DNA of 64,000 bases from Oncomelania hupensis (taxonomy: Eukaryota; Mollusca; Gastropoda; Littorinimorpha; Pomatiopsidae), in contig CM072513.1 of NCBI GenBank assembly GCA_036898135.1, positions 11,878,102 to 11,942,101 of the forward strand, in the 5' to 3' direction. Shown here piece after piece: positions 46,053 through 57,740 of this stretch (position 1 is the stretch's first letter; each line of letters opens with the position of its first letter). Under the pieces are notes generated by a model that was given only the letters and a program-made list of their open reading frames with translations, was not told the origin of the DNA and did no database searches. The translations under genes were made by a program, and so were the position numbers.

Positions 46053-46500
46053 TAAATGCCGGAAGATAAGGTATTTCTGTGTTTGACGTTTTGACAGTTT
46101 GTGACACCAATAAATATTGCTCTCCTGTGATCTTTGACAACGTTTTCCTCTGATTTTGTGTTGTACCAGGGTCTGTTGTTTTATTCAAAAACCTCGTAAC
46201 TCAAACATTTATACAAAGTTGTAAGTCGAAAACCTCGTATTTCTTCATTTGCTTCCAGTTCTCAACGAAAAACACTTCTTCAACTTTTTATCCCATACTG
46301 CCAAATTTCTAGACTTTTCATAGTTCCTTTGAAGTAAAAAAAAGTCACTGGTTTGGCGTTACCCGACTGGTTGAAACAGTTTTTATCAAAACAGCAAAAA
46401 ATGAGATAGGAGGTTTTAATCTAACAGCCTCGATTTGTTGTTGTAGCTTTGTTCAACTGTATGAATTATGAAAATGTCAATAATCTGGATAAGAGGCTTT
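46053..46500. other. Sequence with iterated AACCTCGTA motif, continued
   Basis: aaaacctcgtaactc at ~46189 and aaaacctcgtatttc at ~46230. Probably the other side of the element interrupted by RTE copy 4. Confidence 0.45.
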
Positions 46501-46859
46501 GGGAGGCGCGGTGGCCAAGTGGTTAGAGCGTTGGCTTGCGGATCTGAAAGTCCCGGGTTCGAGCCCAGGCCGGGGCATTGTGTTGTGTCCCTGGGAAAGA
46601 CACTTTACTCCAGTTTCCTACTCCTTCTGATGAGAGTATAAACCGATGTCTAGTCTGTGTCGCATACATTCCATCATAACGGACTTTAAAGATCCTGACG
46701 CTCATGTCCTAGACGGGGGAGTGCCGGTGACAAGAACACACACAGCATGTACCTTGGGTTAAGTGCTTCACTTGGGGCTGCTGTACTTTCGAAAATGAAA
46801 GTGCCCGAATTTCACCTTGGTGATAATAAAGTTGTTAAAATAAATAAATAAATAAATAA
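46501..46859 (+). mobile_element. tRNA-derived SINE, full length
   Basis: The tRNA-like head has box A tggccaagtgg and box B gggttcgagccc. Then ttgtgtccctgggaaagacact, a phrase shared by many invertebrate SINEs. It ends ggtgataataaagttgttaaa + (AAAT)n. Confidence 0.9.
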
Positions 46860-46868
46860 ATAAATAAA

Positions 46869-46945
46869 ATAAAGAAGGGTAAATGTCTATGTATGTAAGG
46901 GTAAATGTCTATGTATGTAAGGGTAAATGTCTATGTATGTAAGGG
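46869..46945 (+). repeat. 22-bp tandem repeat, ~3.3 units
   Basis: ggtaaatgtctatgtatgtaag. Confidence 0.9.
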
Positions 46946-47527
46946 AAATAGGGGAGCAAGATAAGCGGGTGTGGAGGTGGGATTGGGAAGGTTGATAAAA
47001 ACCTTGTCCTACTCAATAGTTAAATAAAACAATGTACAGCCACAATAATACTATAGTCACAGTCATAAACATTAACTTAAGCTGGCATGAAGGTCATAAA
47101 GCAAAGAACTTAACACTAGTCATTACATTGCATTCCTAAGCAAACAGCCCCAGATACTTGGAAATTGCCATTATATTAACTGGGTTTATAACAGTGGCAA
47201 ACAGCTGATATCTAACAACTAAAGGCCCCTGGTGGCGTGTTACAATAGGCAGCGTGGCTGGTTGAATGCTATGACTATAAATTAAATCTCAGGTAAATCC
47301 CTCCAGTTAGATCAGGTATCAGCTATACGTAAGCTTGAGAAAACTGTCTACCATGAAACCTGTCATAAAAGGCCGGACAAGATTTTCCTTCTCCTATGCT
47401 CCTTTTATATTTATATTATTTTAAAAAAATTATTGTTCTTAAATAACGCTTTTCTATCTTAAGAGCTGCTCAAGGTGCTAGCCGATCCAGGATCTAACAC
47501 AAGCTGCCTGCTGGGGTAATTTACATT
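46946..47527. other. Intron sequence, largely unassigned
   Basis: 47430-47520 (taacgcttttctatcttaag...gctcaaggtgctagcc) resembles an eroded SINE body. No more can be said. Confidence 0.4.
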
Positions 47528-49488
47528 CCTAACCTATCCCATAACTCAAACGTCATTGGGCACCACAGATGATCCTATAAACCAGCGTACACCATCTTTC
47601 TTTGTCCTCATCAACCCTCATGACTTCGCTCAGTGTCAAGCCAGTCCATTCTCGAATGTTGTCCTTCCACCTCTTTTTCTGTCTACCTCTTCTTCTGCCT
47701 CCTTGCACCATGACTTTCAGGATGGTTTTAGCAAGGACTGATGCTCTGGTGAAGTGGCCATACCATCAGAGTTTCCGTTTCTTCACCACTGTGAGCATCT
47801 CATCGTGTTGTCCAATGGCTTGTGTGATGGTTTGTCGGACTTTGTTGTTGGTGATGTGCTGGGTATAGGAAATGCCCAGAAGTCTTCTGTAGCACCTCAT
47901 CTCCATGCTTTGTATTCTATGTTGTAGATCTACTGTGAGGGTCCATGTTTCACAAGCGTATAGGAAGATGGAGATGACAAAGGAGCGCAGCAGCCTTACC
48001 TTGGAATGTAGACTTATGGTCCTATCTTTCCAAATGGGCTTCAACCTTGTCAGGGCAGCAGTTGTTTGTGTGATCCTGAAGAGAACTTTTATTTGGGATC
48101 CATCATCTGGTACAATGGCTCCTAAATATTTGAAGCTGTGCACCGTTTTGAGGGATTAGCCTTGGACTTTGATGTCCATGTTGATGCCATTGGTGTTGTT
48201 GGTCATCATTTTGGTCTTCTCTGCACTTATTTCCATTCCAAAGGCTCTGCACGTGGTATCAAGCCTCTGTACCAGCTGTTCAAGTTCTTGTTCCTCTCCA
48301 GCCAATCCATCAATGTCATCCGCAAAACAGAGGTTGGAGATTGTTCTACCCCCTATGCTGACTGTGCCTTCGTGATCTGCAAGGGCATGTGACATAATGC
48401 CCTCTATGAAGATGATGAAGAGTGATAGAGTATGCATCCTTGGCGCACACCGATTGTTGTTCTGAACCCATTCCCGATGGCACTGTTGTGGAGGACTGCA
48501 CTGGTAGCCTTGTCATACAGGATTTTAATTACTTCAATAATGTCAGGGCTGGTGTTGTACACTCTCATTGTTGCCCACAAAGCTGCATGCCAGACTAAAA
48601 CTTTCTTGAAGTCTACAAACACTTGATATAGATGCTGTTGGTGCTGTAGGTATTTCTCACAGATTATTCTGAGGTTCAAAATCTGTTCAGTGATACTTCG
48701 CCCTGCCTTGAATCCTGCTTGTTCTTTAGCTATGATTTGTTCAGCTTGGGGTTTCAATCTGTTGAGTATTAGTTTCAGGGGGAAATGGTTGGGACGGCTG
48801 ATGAGGCTGATGGTGCGGTAATTTTCACACTCCTGAAGGTTACCCTTTTTGGGAAGAATGATGACAAGCAACTGGGTCTATGGGGTAGGCCACTCCCCAC
48901 TCTGCCAGATATTGTTATAGATAATGGTGAGGGCATCAATCATCGCTACTCCTGCTTGAAGCAATTCTGCTGGTATGTTGTCCACTCACGCTGACGTCCC
49001 CTTCTTCAGCAATTGAACTGCCGCCTCCACTTCTCAGAGAATTATGAGGATTTCTTCCTCTTTTCTGTTCTGGGGACATGCTAGAACTGATGGATCTCTG
49101 TTTGGTGTGTGATTATAAAGGTCAGAGCAGAACTCTGTCCATCTATCCAAGACTTCTTGTTCTTCTGTAAGGCTATACCAGATTTGCTTTGGATCAAGGA
49201 GACCTTGAGCTGTTTAACACTTGTCAACTGCTTCCCAGTCTGGTAGGCCTTGCTGTTGTTCTTGTTCAGACTGTTCTCTATTTCCTGACATTGATATTCT
49301 GGCTTGCCTTGGCCCCTAACACATAGTCATTGAACCTATAATAACCTGAGGTTCCTCCGTTCTAGCTGGTGAATTCTGTGTATAAGACCTTCGCCCAGTG
49401 ATGCTGTGCTGACATCACCCCTGTTCGTCGCCTCTTACAACACTGTGGGAAACTTTGGGTCTATTCTATTCAGTGCCCGAACCCACAT
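47528..49488 (-). mobile_element. RTE-like LINE (copy 5), endonuclease deleted
   Basis: 3' end cctatcccataactcaaacg at the left, 5' end gtctattctattcagtgcccgaaccc at the right. RT is nearly whole: VIILPKKGNLQECENYRTIS, EQAGFKAGRSITEQILNLRI, VFVDFKK, LCFADDIDGLAGEEQELEQL, ISAEKTKMMTNN. Frames are broken. The endonuclease is deleted at ~49291, where ...ttcctgacattgat meets the 5'UTR. Confidence 0.88.
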
Positions 49489-49769
49489 TAAATTAATAAT
49501 AATGTGTCAGTTGCATAGGGTGTATTTGTGCAAGTGGCATTCCCCTGTATAGGAAATGAGCATCAGGGTCTTTAAAGCTTGGGGATAAAACGTATATGTG
49601 CACACACTAGACATCGGTTTATCCTATCCTCCAAAGGAGCTTGTACGCTGGTTCATTTCTTTTACTGCTGTCTGCTTTGCTTTCTATGATTCATTTTGCA
49701 CAGTTCATTGTATTTCTACACTTACCTGAAAATACTTTGAAATATTCAGGAATAAGAACAAGCAAAAGT

Positions 49770-50060
49770 CAATCTTTGGGTCGGTCGGTCCATTGGAAGC
49801 CATATCTCAAGAACTACTGAACAGATTTTGACCAAACTTCATAGGAACAATCCCTAGGTTAGTGGCCTGTCTCCCATTCCATCATATTTGCCCTAACACA
49901 TAGGTCAAAGTCATTGGAGTCATTTAGTTGACACACATGTTTTGCTCAATATCTAAAAAACCCAGATAAAGCAATGTGGTTGAGCTTTGGTATAGAAATA
50001 CTTCCAATCATGTACCATCCTTCAATAGCAGTCCGTCAAATGGCGAGTCTCTCAGAATTT
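49770..50060 (+). repeat. Dispersed repeat, unexpanded paralogue of the 34-bp satellite locus
   Basis: Contains a single copy of the satellite motif (accaaacttcataggaac...cctaggttagtggcctg, 49830-49870) between the flanks found around 25209-26977. Confidence 0.82.
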
Positions 50061-50596
50061 AATTTTTTTTTAGCTCCTGAAGAGGCCTTTAGTGAACTGC
50101 ATATTTAGAGAACCTTTAAATGTGCTGAGTTTTATCTCTTTCAGCCATCAGCCCTTTGTCATGACTTCTAGTACTAAAGGAAGATATTGATAAACTTAAG
50201 CAATCTTCAAATGCCACTGCCAAAACTACAACCTCATAACATTGTGTAGGTTAATACAGGTAAAGTTGCAGGCACAAATCCTGATTAGATAATACAATGC
50301 AACTTGATCCCTCCCAGTTCTTTCCTCGTGGAGGACAGGTAGCACTGTGAGACAAAGGAGAAAGACATCTCCTCAATCCCAGGAGGACATTACTCAAAGA
50401 TTGCACACTTATTCTACAGTCTAGTCTTCATGAGAGCCAACCCACACCAACACCATGGGAATAAGACAGTAGCTTGTGTCTCTTTTAAAACATAGGTTTC
50501 ACTGACTTGTGTGCTTTGTATTGAGTGTCGCTCTTCCATCAAGAGGAACATTAATAACTGATGAGGTTGGTAAATAATGTATTTCATTTCAATAAA
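50061..50596. other. No recognisable feature
   Basis: Intronic, no frame or repeat noted. Confidence 0.5.
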
Positions 50597-50790
50597 GGAA
50601 AGAGATTGCTCTTATATGGCGCACTTACAAGCTCAGAGAGCTTCTCAAGGCACTGGCCCTAATATTCAGCAATCACACAAACGTTTGCCGAAGTCAGGAT
50701 TTGAACCCCCATATCACCCAAGATGCAAGTAGTGCGCTCTGACCACTGAGCTATCCCTGTGCGCTCTGACCACTGAGCTATCCCTGCTGC
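50597..50790 (-). mobile_element. tRNA-derived SINE with 27-bp duplicated box A region
   Basis: The minus-strand head cagggatagctcagtggtcagagcgc...ggggttcaaatcctgac has A and B boxes. The A-box block is duplicated in tandem (50733-50759, 50760-50786). The body has cgcacttacaagctcagagagcttctcaagg. Confidence 0.75.
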
Positions 50791-50839
50791 AATATTAATA
50801 TTGCATTTTCAATTTGTATTTTAGTTTCCACTATATGAT

Positions 50840-51054
50840 CATATTAAAAAAACTAAAAGGTCAAAGCCCATATGACTCACATGCTCCTAATAGAATTTAC
50901 AATATTTAAAATGAAAATGAGTGCCCAGAAAAAACAAAATTAAACGGTGGCATTAAAATGCCATAGTAATACCGACTTTGATCTTTCTATGCTCTTGACC
51001 TTATCAAAAAAACTACAGCAAAATTCATATTATGCCCCAAAAAACGATGACCTT
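50840..51054 (+). repeat. Dispersed 'catatgactcacatgctcc' repeat, empty-site copy
   Basis: Aligns with 54484-54850 but lacks the ~150-bp MITE: gatctttctatgctcttgacc is continuous here. Confidence 0.75.
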
Positions 51055-51156
51055 GGGAGGCACGGTGGCTGAATGGTAGAGCTTTGGCTTGCGGATCTTA
51101 AGGTCCCGGGTTCGAGCCCAGGCCGGGGCATTGTGTTGTGTCATTGGGAAAGACAT
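51055..51156 (+). mobile_element. tRNA-derived SINE, 3'-truncated
   Basis: Same family as 46501: gggaggcacggtggctgaatgg...ggtcccgggttcgagcccag...ttgtgtcattgggaaagaca, then breaks off. Confidence 0.82.
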
Positions 51157-51694
51157 TGGTGAGTACATAGCCATACACCATTGTTATGCATGTGAGTTAA
51201 ACAATTTTAATGTTAAAGACATTTGTTATAACTTCATATAAATTTATAAGCAATGCTCTCAGCTGTAGTAACAAAAATATTATCATGAAAACATGCCTAA
51301 AGTATAAATCTCTACACTTAAAACATAATATAAATAAATCTGTATTCAATAATCTTGTTTGTTGATGAATAGTGAAGCTTATCACTGTAAAGTATATTTC
51401 CAAATAGACACTTCAAACTTCCAAACCCAGCAGCAAATCAGGAAGTTAGAAGTCAATATGTGAAAGCAGACTGTGAAACAGATGTTGAAGAACAACCCTC
51501 ATAAAAATCAATATTTGTCAAAGTAATAATACAAAATCAACTACCTTATTCGCAACAGCTGTAACATCAATACAAAACCCAAAATGCAAACATTGGTAAA
51601 AAAAAATACTTCAAAGAAATTGTATAAGAAAGCATGAGAAGATGACCACCACCTCCATTTTTTTTTTTACCATTTTGAAACCAAGACAAGTGAT
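51157..51694. other. Intron sequence, unassigned
   Basis: Starts with gtgagtacatagccatacac (also at 21116). AT-rich; nothing else seen. Confidence 0.5.
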
Positions 51695-51955
51695 GTGAAC
51701 CTCATCCACCCAAAACCACCATCTTGAAATGTCTACACAGAGAAATGTTAACAATGTGAACCTCATCCACCCAAGACCACCATTTTGAAATGTCTAAACA
51801 GAGAAATGTTAACAATGTGAACCTCATCCACCCAAAACCACCATCTTGAAATGTCTACACAGAGAAATGTTAACAATGTGAACTTCATCCACCCAAGACC
51901 ACCATTTTGAAATGTCTAAACAGAGAAATGTTAACAATGTTCACCTCAACCACCA
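51695..51955 (+). repeat. 61-bp tandem repeat, ~4.3 units
   Basis: gtgaacctcatccacccaaNaccaccatNttgaaatgtctaNacagagaaatgttaacaat; starts at 51695 and 51756. Confidence 0.92.
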
Positions 51956-52226
51956 TTCCAAAGTTTCAAACAATGAATATTAAACAATGACACAGCTGTG
52001 CACACATGACAAAACAACAATTCATGTACTTGTCTTCCCTTCTGAGTTTCTCTCGTTGTTTCAAACAAAACAAAAGTACATCAAGACCAACAACTTAGAC
52101 TTAAAAATCTTAAAACTCCCAAAACTGAAGTTAACAATTTACACACCTTTCAATCAACAAAAATGAATTAATCTTGTAGGCCAAAATCTAGGACAGACGA
52201 TCTATTTGCCAAATGTTTCAATGTAC

Positions 52227-52376
52227 CTGTCTGAGTGTCTGGGCAGTTGAACTCGTCCGAGCCATCAGCACACTGTGTGACGGAGTCACAAACGAAATCC
52301 CTGGACAAGCACTGTGGTCCTGTACCTAGCGTTCCAATCCCCAAGCACTCAAAGTTGGATGGAGGACACACCTTGC
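52227..52376 (-). CDS. Exon: LDL-receptor class A module
   Basis: A 50-codon exon with acceptor gctgtttcag|GCAAGG and donor CAGACAG|gtacat. The peptide starts KVCPPSNFECLGIG, continues QCLSRDFVCDSVTQCADGSDEFNC and ends PDTQT. Six cysteines and the calcium-binding signature C-x-D-G-S-D-E identify an LDLa repeat (family knowledge). The first loop is slightly longer than usual because of the insert LGIGTLGTGP. LDLa modules bind protein or lipoprotein ligands outside the cell. The exon is phase 1-1 and sits between the EB-like exon and the prion-like exon. Confidence 0.88.
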
Positions 52377-53159
52377 CTGAAACAGCAGAATAAAGCTTAG
52401 AGCAATAATACTGATTTACAGTGGAGCGCCAAATGGAGCAGCCAGAAGCAAGCCTAAGAGAATCAGAACATCAAAAATGCACTTTAAATCCCTCAAATGA
52501 CTGGGATTTATGAACCCTTTCCCTCGAGTCTATTAGGTTGATGTCTTGTATAGCGCGATTGGTAGACGTGCTCACTGCACATCCAGAGGGGTTGGGAAAA
52601 GTGATCCAAAAAATAAGGCTAAGCAGCCATCAGATGTAAAAAAAAAAAACACACACACACACACAAGAAACCACTAACAAGTGCTCCCTAGAATGCAGAT
52701 TCACATTCACTTATACACATAAACACACATACAAAAATGCATGCTTGTGCGAAAACACACACATCACCAGTGACCTTACCCATTTAAAAAATGGAAAATA
52801 ATAACTGTATTACTGTTATTATATTACTGTTATTATTATTATTACTATTATTATTAAAATCTTCATTATCATTATCACCATCACATTATCATTTACTGAT
52901 TTAGTCAACATTTCAAGTTATGCAGATTAACAACTGAATCATATGTGAGAGAACTCTGCGCTTGTTAGGATCCAGCACTTGTTCCTATAGTAACACGCTG
53001 ACCATCATTGACTTTGTGAGTAGTTGTCAGGTTGTTGTAAGTGTAACCAAAAGACAACAGTCACACAGCTATCAGATATTCTGACTAGGGTTATGGCCTT
53101 CTTTGTCGACACCTGTGAAAATGACATGTTTCATCCTTATATCTTGTCCTGTGCGGGGT
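52377..53159. other. Intron sequence with short simple repeats
   Basis: (CA)n at 52641-52664 and ATT-rich 52806-52885. Otherwise unassigned. Confidence 0.5.
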
Positions 53160-53336
53160 TCATAATTCATAAATAATGAGCAAGCCAAGAGCTCAACTCC
53201 GCCAAGGACGGTCCCAAGCCCGGCTGCAAAAGCAGGAGGGTTGGGTGTGGGGTTAGCACCCCCACCCCGTAAAAAAGACTACGCTACAGAAATGTCAACA
53301 ACAGAAGAAAGAGAAAACTTTGTCCTGGGGAGGAAG

Positions 53337-53413
<77 letters not shown>

Positions 53414-54013
53414 GGATTTTTTATATAGCAGGTACTCCAGCCTTATGACTAGACTCACCACGCTTTACATAGTCATTACATATAAATACATGCACTCGAT
53501 AAGACATCACTATTGCTACAATACACCAAAGACGGAACAGTAAAGGTACAGACTATTTACTACGGAACAGTAAAGGTACAGACTATTTACAACTATGTAC
53601 ATAAATTACAAAAAAAAGAGACCGAAAATCGGCGAAATAGACTATTTACAACTATGTGCACAAATGACAAAAAAAAGACAGAAATAGAATAGCAAAAAAA
53701 CCTATTCACAGCTATTTATATGCCCGGTTAGGCCCAGGAAGAAAAACAGTATAAATATTTACAGCCGTGTATACACTTACGGAGCAGACATAGACAAAAG
53801 ATGAGAGAATGGCAGCGGGATACTAATCAATCAAGATACTTCATCACAAGGCGACACCTGGAGTCAGTTAGAAAGAATGGCACAGGACAGAGGACTGGAG
53901 AGCTGTTGTTGACGGCCCATACCCAGGCAGGGGTGACGGGCATTACAACAAAAAAAAAGAACCCAAGAGCTCAGCAGAAGGGTGCATATAATAATACTCT
54001 GCGTGTGCCCTAG
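53160..54013 (+). mobile_element. LINE remnant with (TAA)n and short tandem repeats
   Basis: 53190-53335 (gagctcaactccgccaagga, gggttgggtgtggggttagc, aaaaaagactacgctacagaaa) and 53840-53945 (aagaatggcacaggacagag...acggcccatacccaggc) are phrases typical of invertebrate LINE ORF ends (recall). Between them lie (TAA)25 and 'cggaacagtaaaggtacagactattta' repeats. Confidence 0.45.
53338..53412. repeat. (TAA)n microsatellite
   Basis: About 25 units; open frames of poly-Ile are artefacts. Confidence 0.97.
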
Positions 54014-54483
54014 TTTTGATATATAGTAATACAAATATTGAAGCTAGTAGGAACGTAAGGCGAAGGTGGGGGGCGATAAATAAAATACAAAAAGATCAAA
54101 ACAAGTTGGTGCCTCAGATGGCTGAGATAGAATTTAAAAAAAATGTATAGAAATAAAAAATACATTATTTAAAATATTACATTACAATGATTATGTCACT
54201 CAATTTGCAAAAGTCTGGTTTTACCTTGGAGGCATGGGTAAAGTCTAAGTATGTAATAAACTTGAAACAAATCCATCCAGCAGTTTGGGAGAAAACAGGA
54301 TTAGAAAAAAACATAACAAATTATGATGTCACCATGCTGGTGTCACCTGATATGCATAATTTTTTTGTCTTCTGGTAGGGATGACTATTTCCTAACTAAA
54401 AACCAAGTTTCAAAGAAATCTGTCCTTTAGTTTAACAGAAAAGTACCCAAATGTCACCTCTGGCCAGATGCCAGAAATAGCTA

Positions 54484-54960
54484 AAAACTAGCTCATATGA
54501 CTCACATGCTCCTTATGAAACTTGCAATATTGAACATGAAAATGAGTACCCAGAAAAAAAAATGGAATGGTGGTATTAAAATGCAAATACGTATACCAAC
54601 TTTGATCTTTCTATGCCCACAGCGACTCAACCAAAGCTTTTTAGATTTTGAGGTTAGGTCAGCCAGGCTAGCTATAAATAGCTTCGCCAATGCTTCCTTT
54701 CACTGGAAGGAAGAGTGCAGGCAAGCTATAAATAGCTCGCAGCAAGCGAGCTGGTGTGGCCATGCCCTTGACCTTGAGACGATCTTGACCTTGTCTTGAA
54801 ATACACATGTACTATTTAAAAAAAAACTACAGCAAAAGTTGTATAATGCCAAAAACGTAGTGACCTTGGGATGACCTTGACTTTCAGTGACCTTGACCTT
54901 GGGATGACTTTGGCCTTCACATGACCTCTTATGATCAAATAACCCAATGTTGTTGCATAC
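54484..54960 (+). repeat. Dispersed repeat with MITE insertion
   Basis: Paralogue of 50840-51054. It continues into gaccttgacctt-rich sequence shared (inverted) with 11640-11860. Confidence 0.72.
54615..54765 (+). mobile_element. Short MITE with GGCCACACC-type inverted ends
   Basis: The 5' end gcccacagcgactcaacc and 3' end gagctggtgtggcc are imperfect inverted repeats; the copy at 7691 has the better tggccacaccgactc. Direct atgccc flanks at 54613-54618 and 54762-54767. Two palindromic gctataaatagc blocks inside. The empty paralogue at ~50990 confirms insertion. Confidence 0.75.
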
Positions 54961-55159
54961 TATGGGTTAAATAAACAGCAATATATTCTACTGTATGATG
55001 ACCTATATTTCTTGTATGTTTTTGCAAGGCCTAAAAATGACCTCGACCTTCAAGATCAACACAAAAACAGAACACATAAGAAAGGTCAATCTATCATCTC
55101 TAAATACAACAAGGTTGGACTTCATATCTCTCATAGTTTAAGATCAAGGTCACTTAAAA

Positions 55160-55589
55160 GTACCAATACTGACTTTGGACAGCTCCAGTGACCTTGACCT
55201 TGGAGTAAGGTTGATCAAATTTGCAGTGTGCATGTGTGTCTCATTGATATCTATCATGAACCAAACAACCATAAGATCAATATTAATAACTTAGAAAAAA
55301 AAGTGACATCTTGTTAAATATTTTCCTTTTTGGACTAACATTTGTTGACCCTGTGACCTCAAAGTGACCTTGAAGTGGTCATTCACTCACTGATCATTTA
55401 TGAGGTCTCATTGATATACACCATCTTACCAAGTTTGGTTGTGATAGTAGAAACAGGTTGGGAGATATTAATCCACTTGCAATTTTTGCACAGACAAATG
55501 GCTTATGGACGGATATAAAAGTTTTTTTGTGGTTTGACTGATGTAATTTTTGGACTATTTAGGACACATCTCTCACAGATTTGCACCTA
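55160..55589 (+). repeat. Dispersed molluscan-type repeat (paralogue of 20586-21012)
   Basis: See 20586; here with agaaacaggttgggagatatt and gcttatggacggatataaaag. Confidence 0.75.
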
Positions 55590-56218
55590 TTCTATCCTAT
55601 CCTATCCAGTCGCGTAACCCAAAGGTTGTAGGGGCACCAGAGATGATCGTTTAACCAGTATACTCCATCTTTCTCTGTCCTCAGCAGCCCTGAGGGCTTC
55701 GCTCAGTGTCAAACCAGTCCATTCTCGAATGTTGTCCTCCCACCTCTTTTTCGGTCTCCCTCTTCTTCTACCTCCTTGCACTGTGCCTTGCAGAATAGTC
55801 TTTGCAAGGCCTGATGATCTGGTGACATGGCCATACCATAGGAGTTTCCGTTTCTTCACCACTGTGAGCAGTCATCGTGTTGTCCAATGGCTTGTGTGAT
55901 GGTCTGTCGGACTTCGTCGTTGGTGATGTGTTGGGTATAGGAAATGCCCCAGAAGTCTTCTGTAGCACCTCATCTCCATGCTTTGTATTCTTCATTGGAG
56001 ATCTGCTGTGAGGGTCCATGCTTTGCAAGCATATAGGAAGATGGAGATGACAAGGGAACGCAGCAGTCTTACTTTGGAATGTAGACTGATAGTCCTGTCT
56101 TTCCAAATGGGCTTCAACTTTGTCAGGGCAGCAGGTGTTTGTGCGATCCTGGAGAGGACTTCCTGTCGGGACGCATTGTCTAATACAATGGCTCCTAAAT
56201 ATTTGAAGTTGTGCATGC
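55590..56218 (-). mobile_element. RTE-like LINE 3' end, 5'-truncated (copy 6)
   Basis: (TATCC)n tail at the left (ctatcctatcctatcc), then the RT C-terminus (KYLGAIVLDNASRQEVLSRI; GRRRGRPKKRWEDNIREWT). Ends at 56218 inside HNFKYLGA. A few frameshifts. Confidence 0.9.
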
Positions 56219-56948
56219 CGAGGAGAAAGAACTAACATTCAACGCTCGCCAAAAGCCCAGGATTACAAGCAAATAACGCACATAACAAATGATGGATAAT
56301 TGGAAGTCATATTTATAAACATTGGCCTAGTATAAAGACAGTCACGTAATATGAATTCTATTTAGACGACTCAACTATTTATTTTTCTCAATATTAACTT
56401 AAGGGACTAGGTTAGGACTTCATCATAAGTGGGTGGGTATGTATGTGGTAAAAGACTACGACAAAAAGGAAAGAGAACAAGAACCATTATAAACAATATG
56501 CAAATTCATAATACAACAGTGCAACACAATAATCCAAAAAGCCCACAGTAGGTTGTCTCCCATGAACCGCACATAAAACTAGAAACTGACAAATATATTT
56601 ACCAGCTACAACGAAACCTTATGTAGAAAATACGAACTTGAGCGCATAGTCTTCTAATGCAAAACAATTATAAATAATCAGACAACACACGCTGAAAGCT
56701 CAATCGCGAATTTCAGTGTAGCGAGACAAATCAAGTCGCGTTCGTTATCTTTAGACAATACTGAAAAATACTCCTGAAAATTCAGCACAACCTAATAACT
56801 CCAACTGAGTTGGTTGCCTTACAAACATGCGAGATATATAATAAACGATGCTCCTTTCCAACTCAATTATGAAAGTATAAGCTCACTTTAACTTGGCTGC
56901 AACCACGAACATGAAAAGCATAGGATAAAGCATTCATAAAACCAAATT
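56219..56948. other. No recognisable feature (spacer between two inverted RTE copies)
   Basis: AT-rich; no frame or repeat noted. Confidence 0.5.
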
Positions 56949-57740
56949 GATGGATTGGCTGGAGAGGAACAAGAACTTGAACAGCTGGTACAGTGGCTTG
57001 ACACCACCTCCAGAGCTTATTGAATGGAAATAAGTGCAGAGAAGACCAAAATGATGACCAACAACACCAATGGCATCAACGCGGACATCAAAGTCCAAGG
57101 CCAATCCCTCAACACAGTCCATAGCTTCAAATATTTAGGAGCCATTGTATCAGACAATGGGTCCCGACAGGAAGTCCTCTCCAGGATCGCACAAACAACT
57201 GCTGCCCTGACAAGGTTGAAGCCCATTTGGAAAGACAGGACCATCAGCCTACATTCCAAAGACTGCTGTGCTCCCTTGTCATCTCCATCATTCTTCCTAT
57301 ATGTTTGCGAAGCATGGACCCTCACAGCAGATCTCCAACGAAGAATACAAAGCATGGAGATGAGGTGCTACAGAAGACTTCTGGGCATTTCCTATACCCA
57401 ACATATCACAAACGACGAAGTCCGACAGACCATCACACAAGCCATTGGACAACACGATGACCTGCTCAAAGTGGTGAAGAAACGGAAACTCCGATGGTAT
57501 GGCCACGTCACCAGATCATCAGGCCTTGCAAAGACTATTCTGCAAGGCACAGTGCAAGGAGGTAGAAGAAGAGGGAGACCGAAAAAGAGGTGGGAGGACA
57601 ACATTCGAGAATGGACTGGTTTGACACTGAGCGAAACCGTCAGGGCTGCTGAGGACAGAGAAAGATGAGTATGCTGGTTGAACGATCATCTGTGGTGCCC
57701 CTACGACCTCCGGGTTACGGGACAGGATAGGATAGGATAG
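56949..57740 (+). mobile_element. RTE-like LINE 3' end, 5'-truncated (copy 7)
   Basis: From after the FADD motif (ISAEKTKMMTNNTNGINADI) to the tail gacaggataggataggatag. An almost continuous 214-codon frame runs 57024-57668. Head-to-head with copy 6. Confidence 0.92.

Noticed and set aside
46501..46578. Functional tRNA gene
   Set aside because: The head leads into a SINE body with an AAAT tail and a second copy at 51055. The same holds for 7277, 12915 and 50693.
53241..53543. Frames with poly-Ile
   Set aside because: Produced by the (TAA)n microsatellite.
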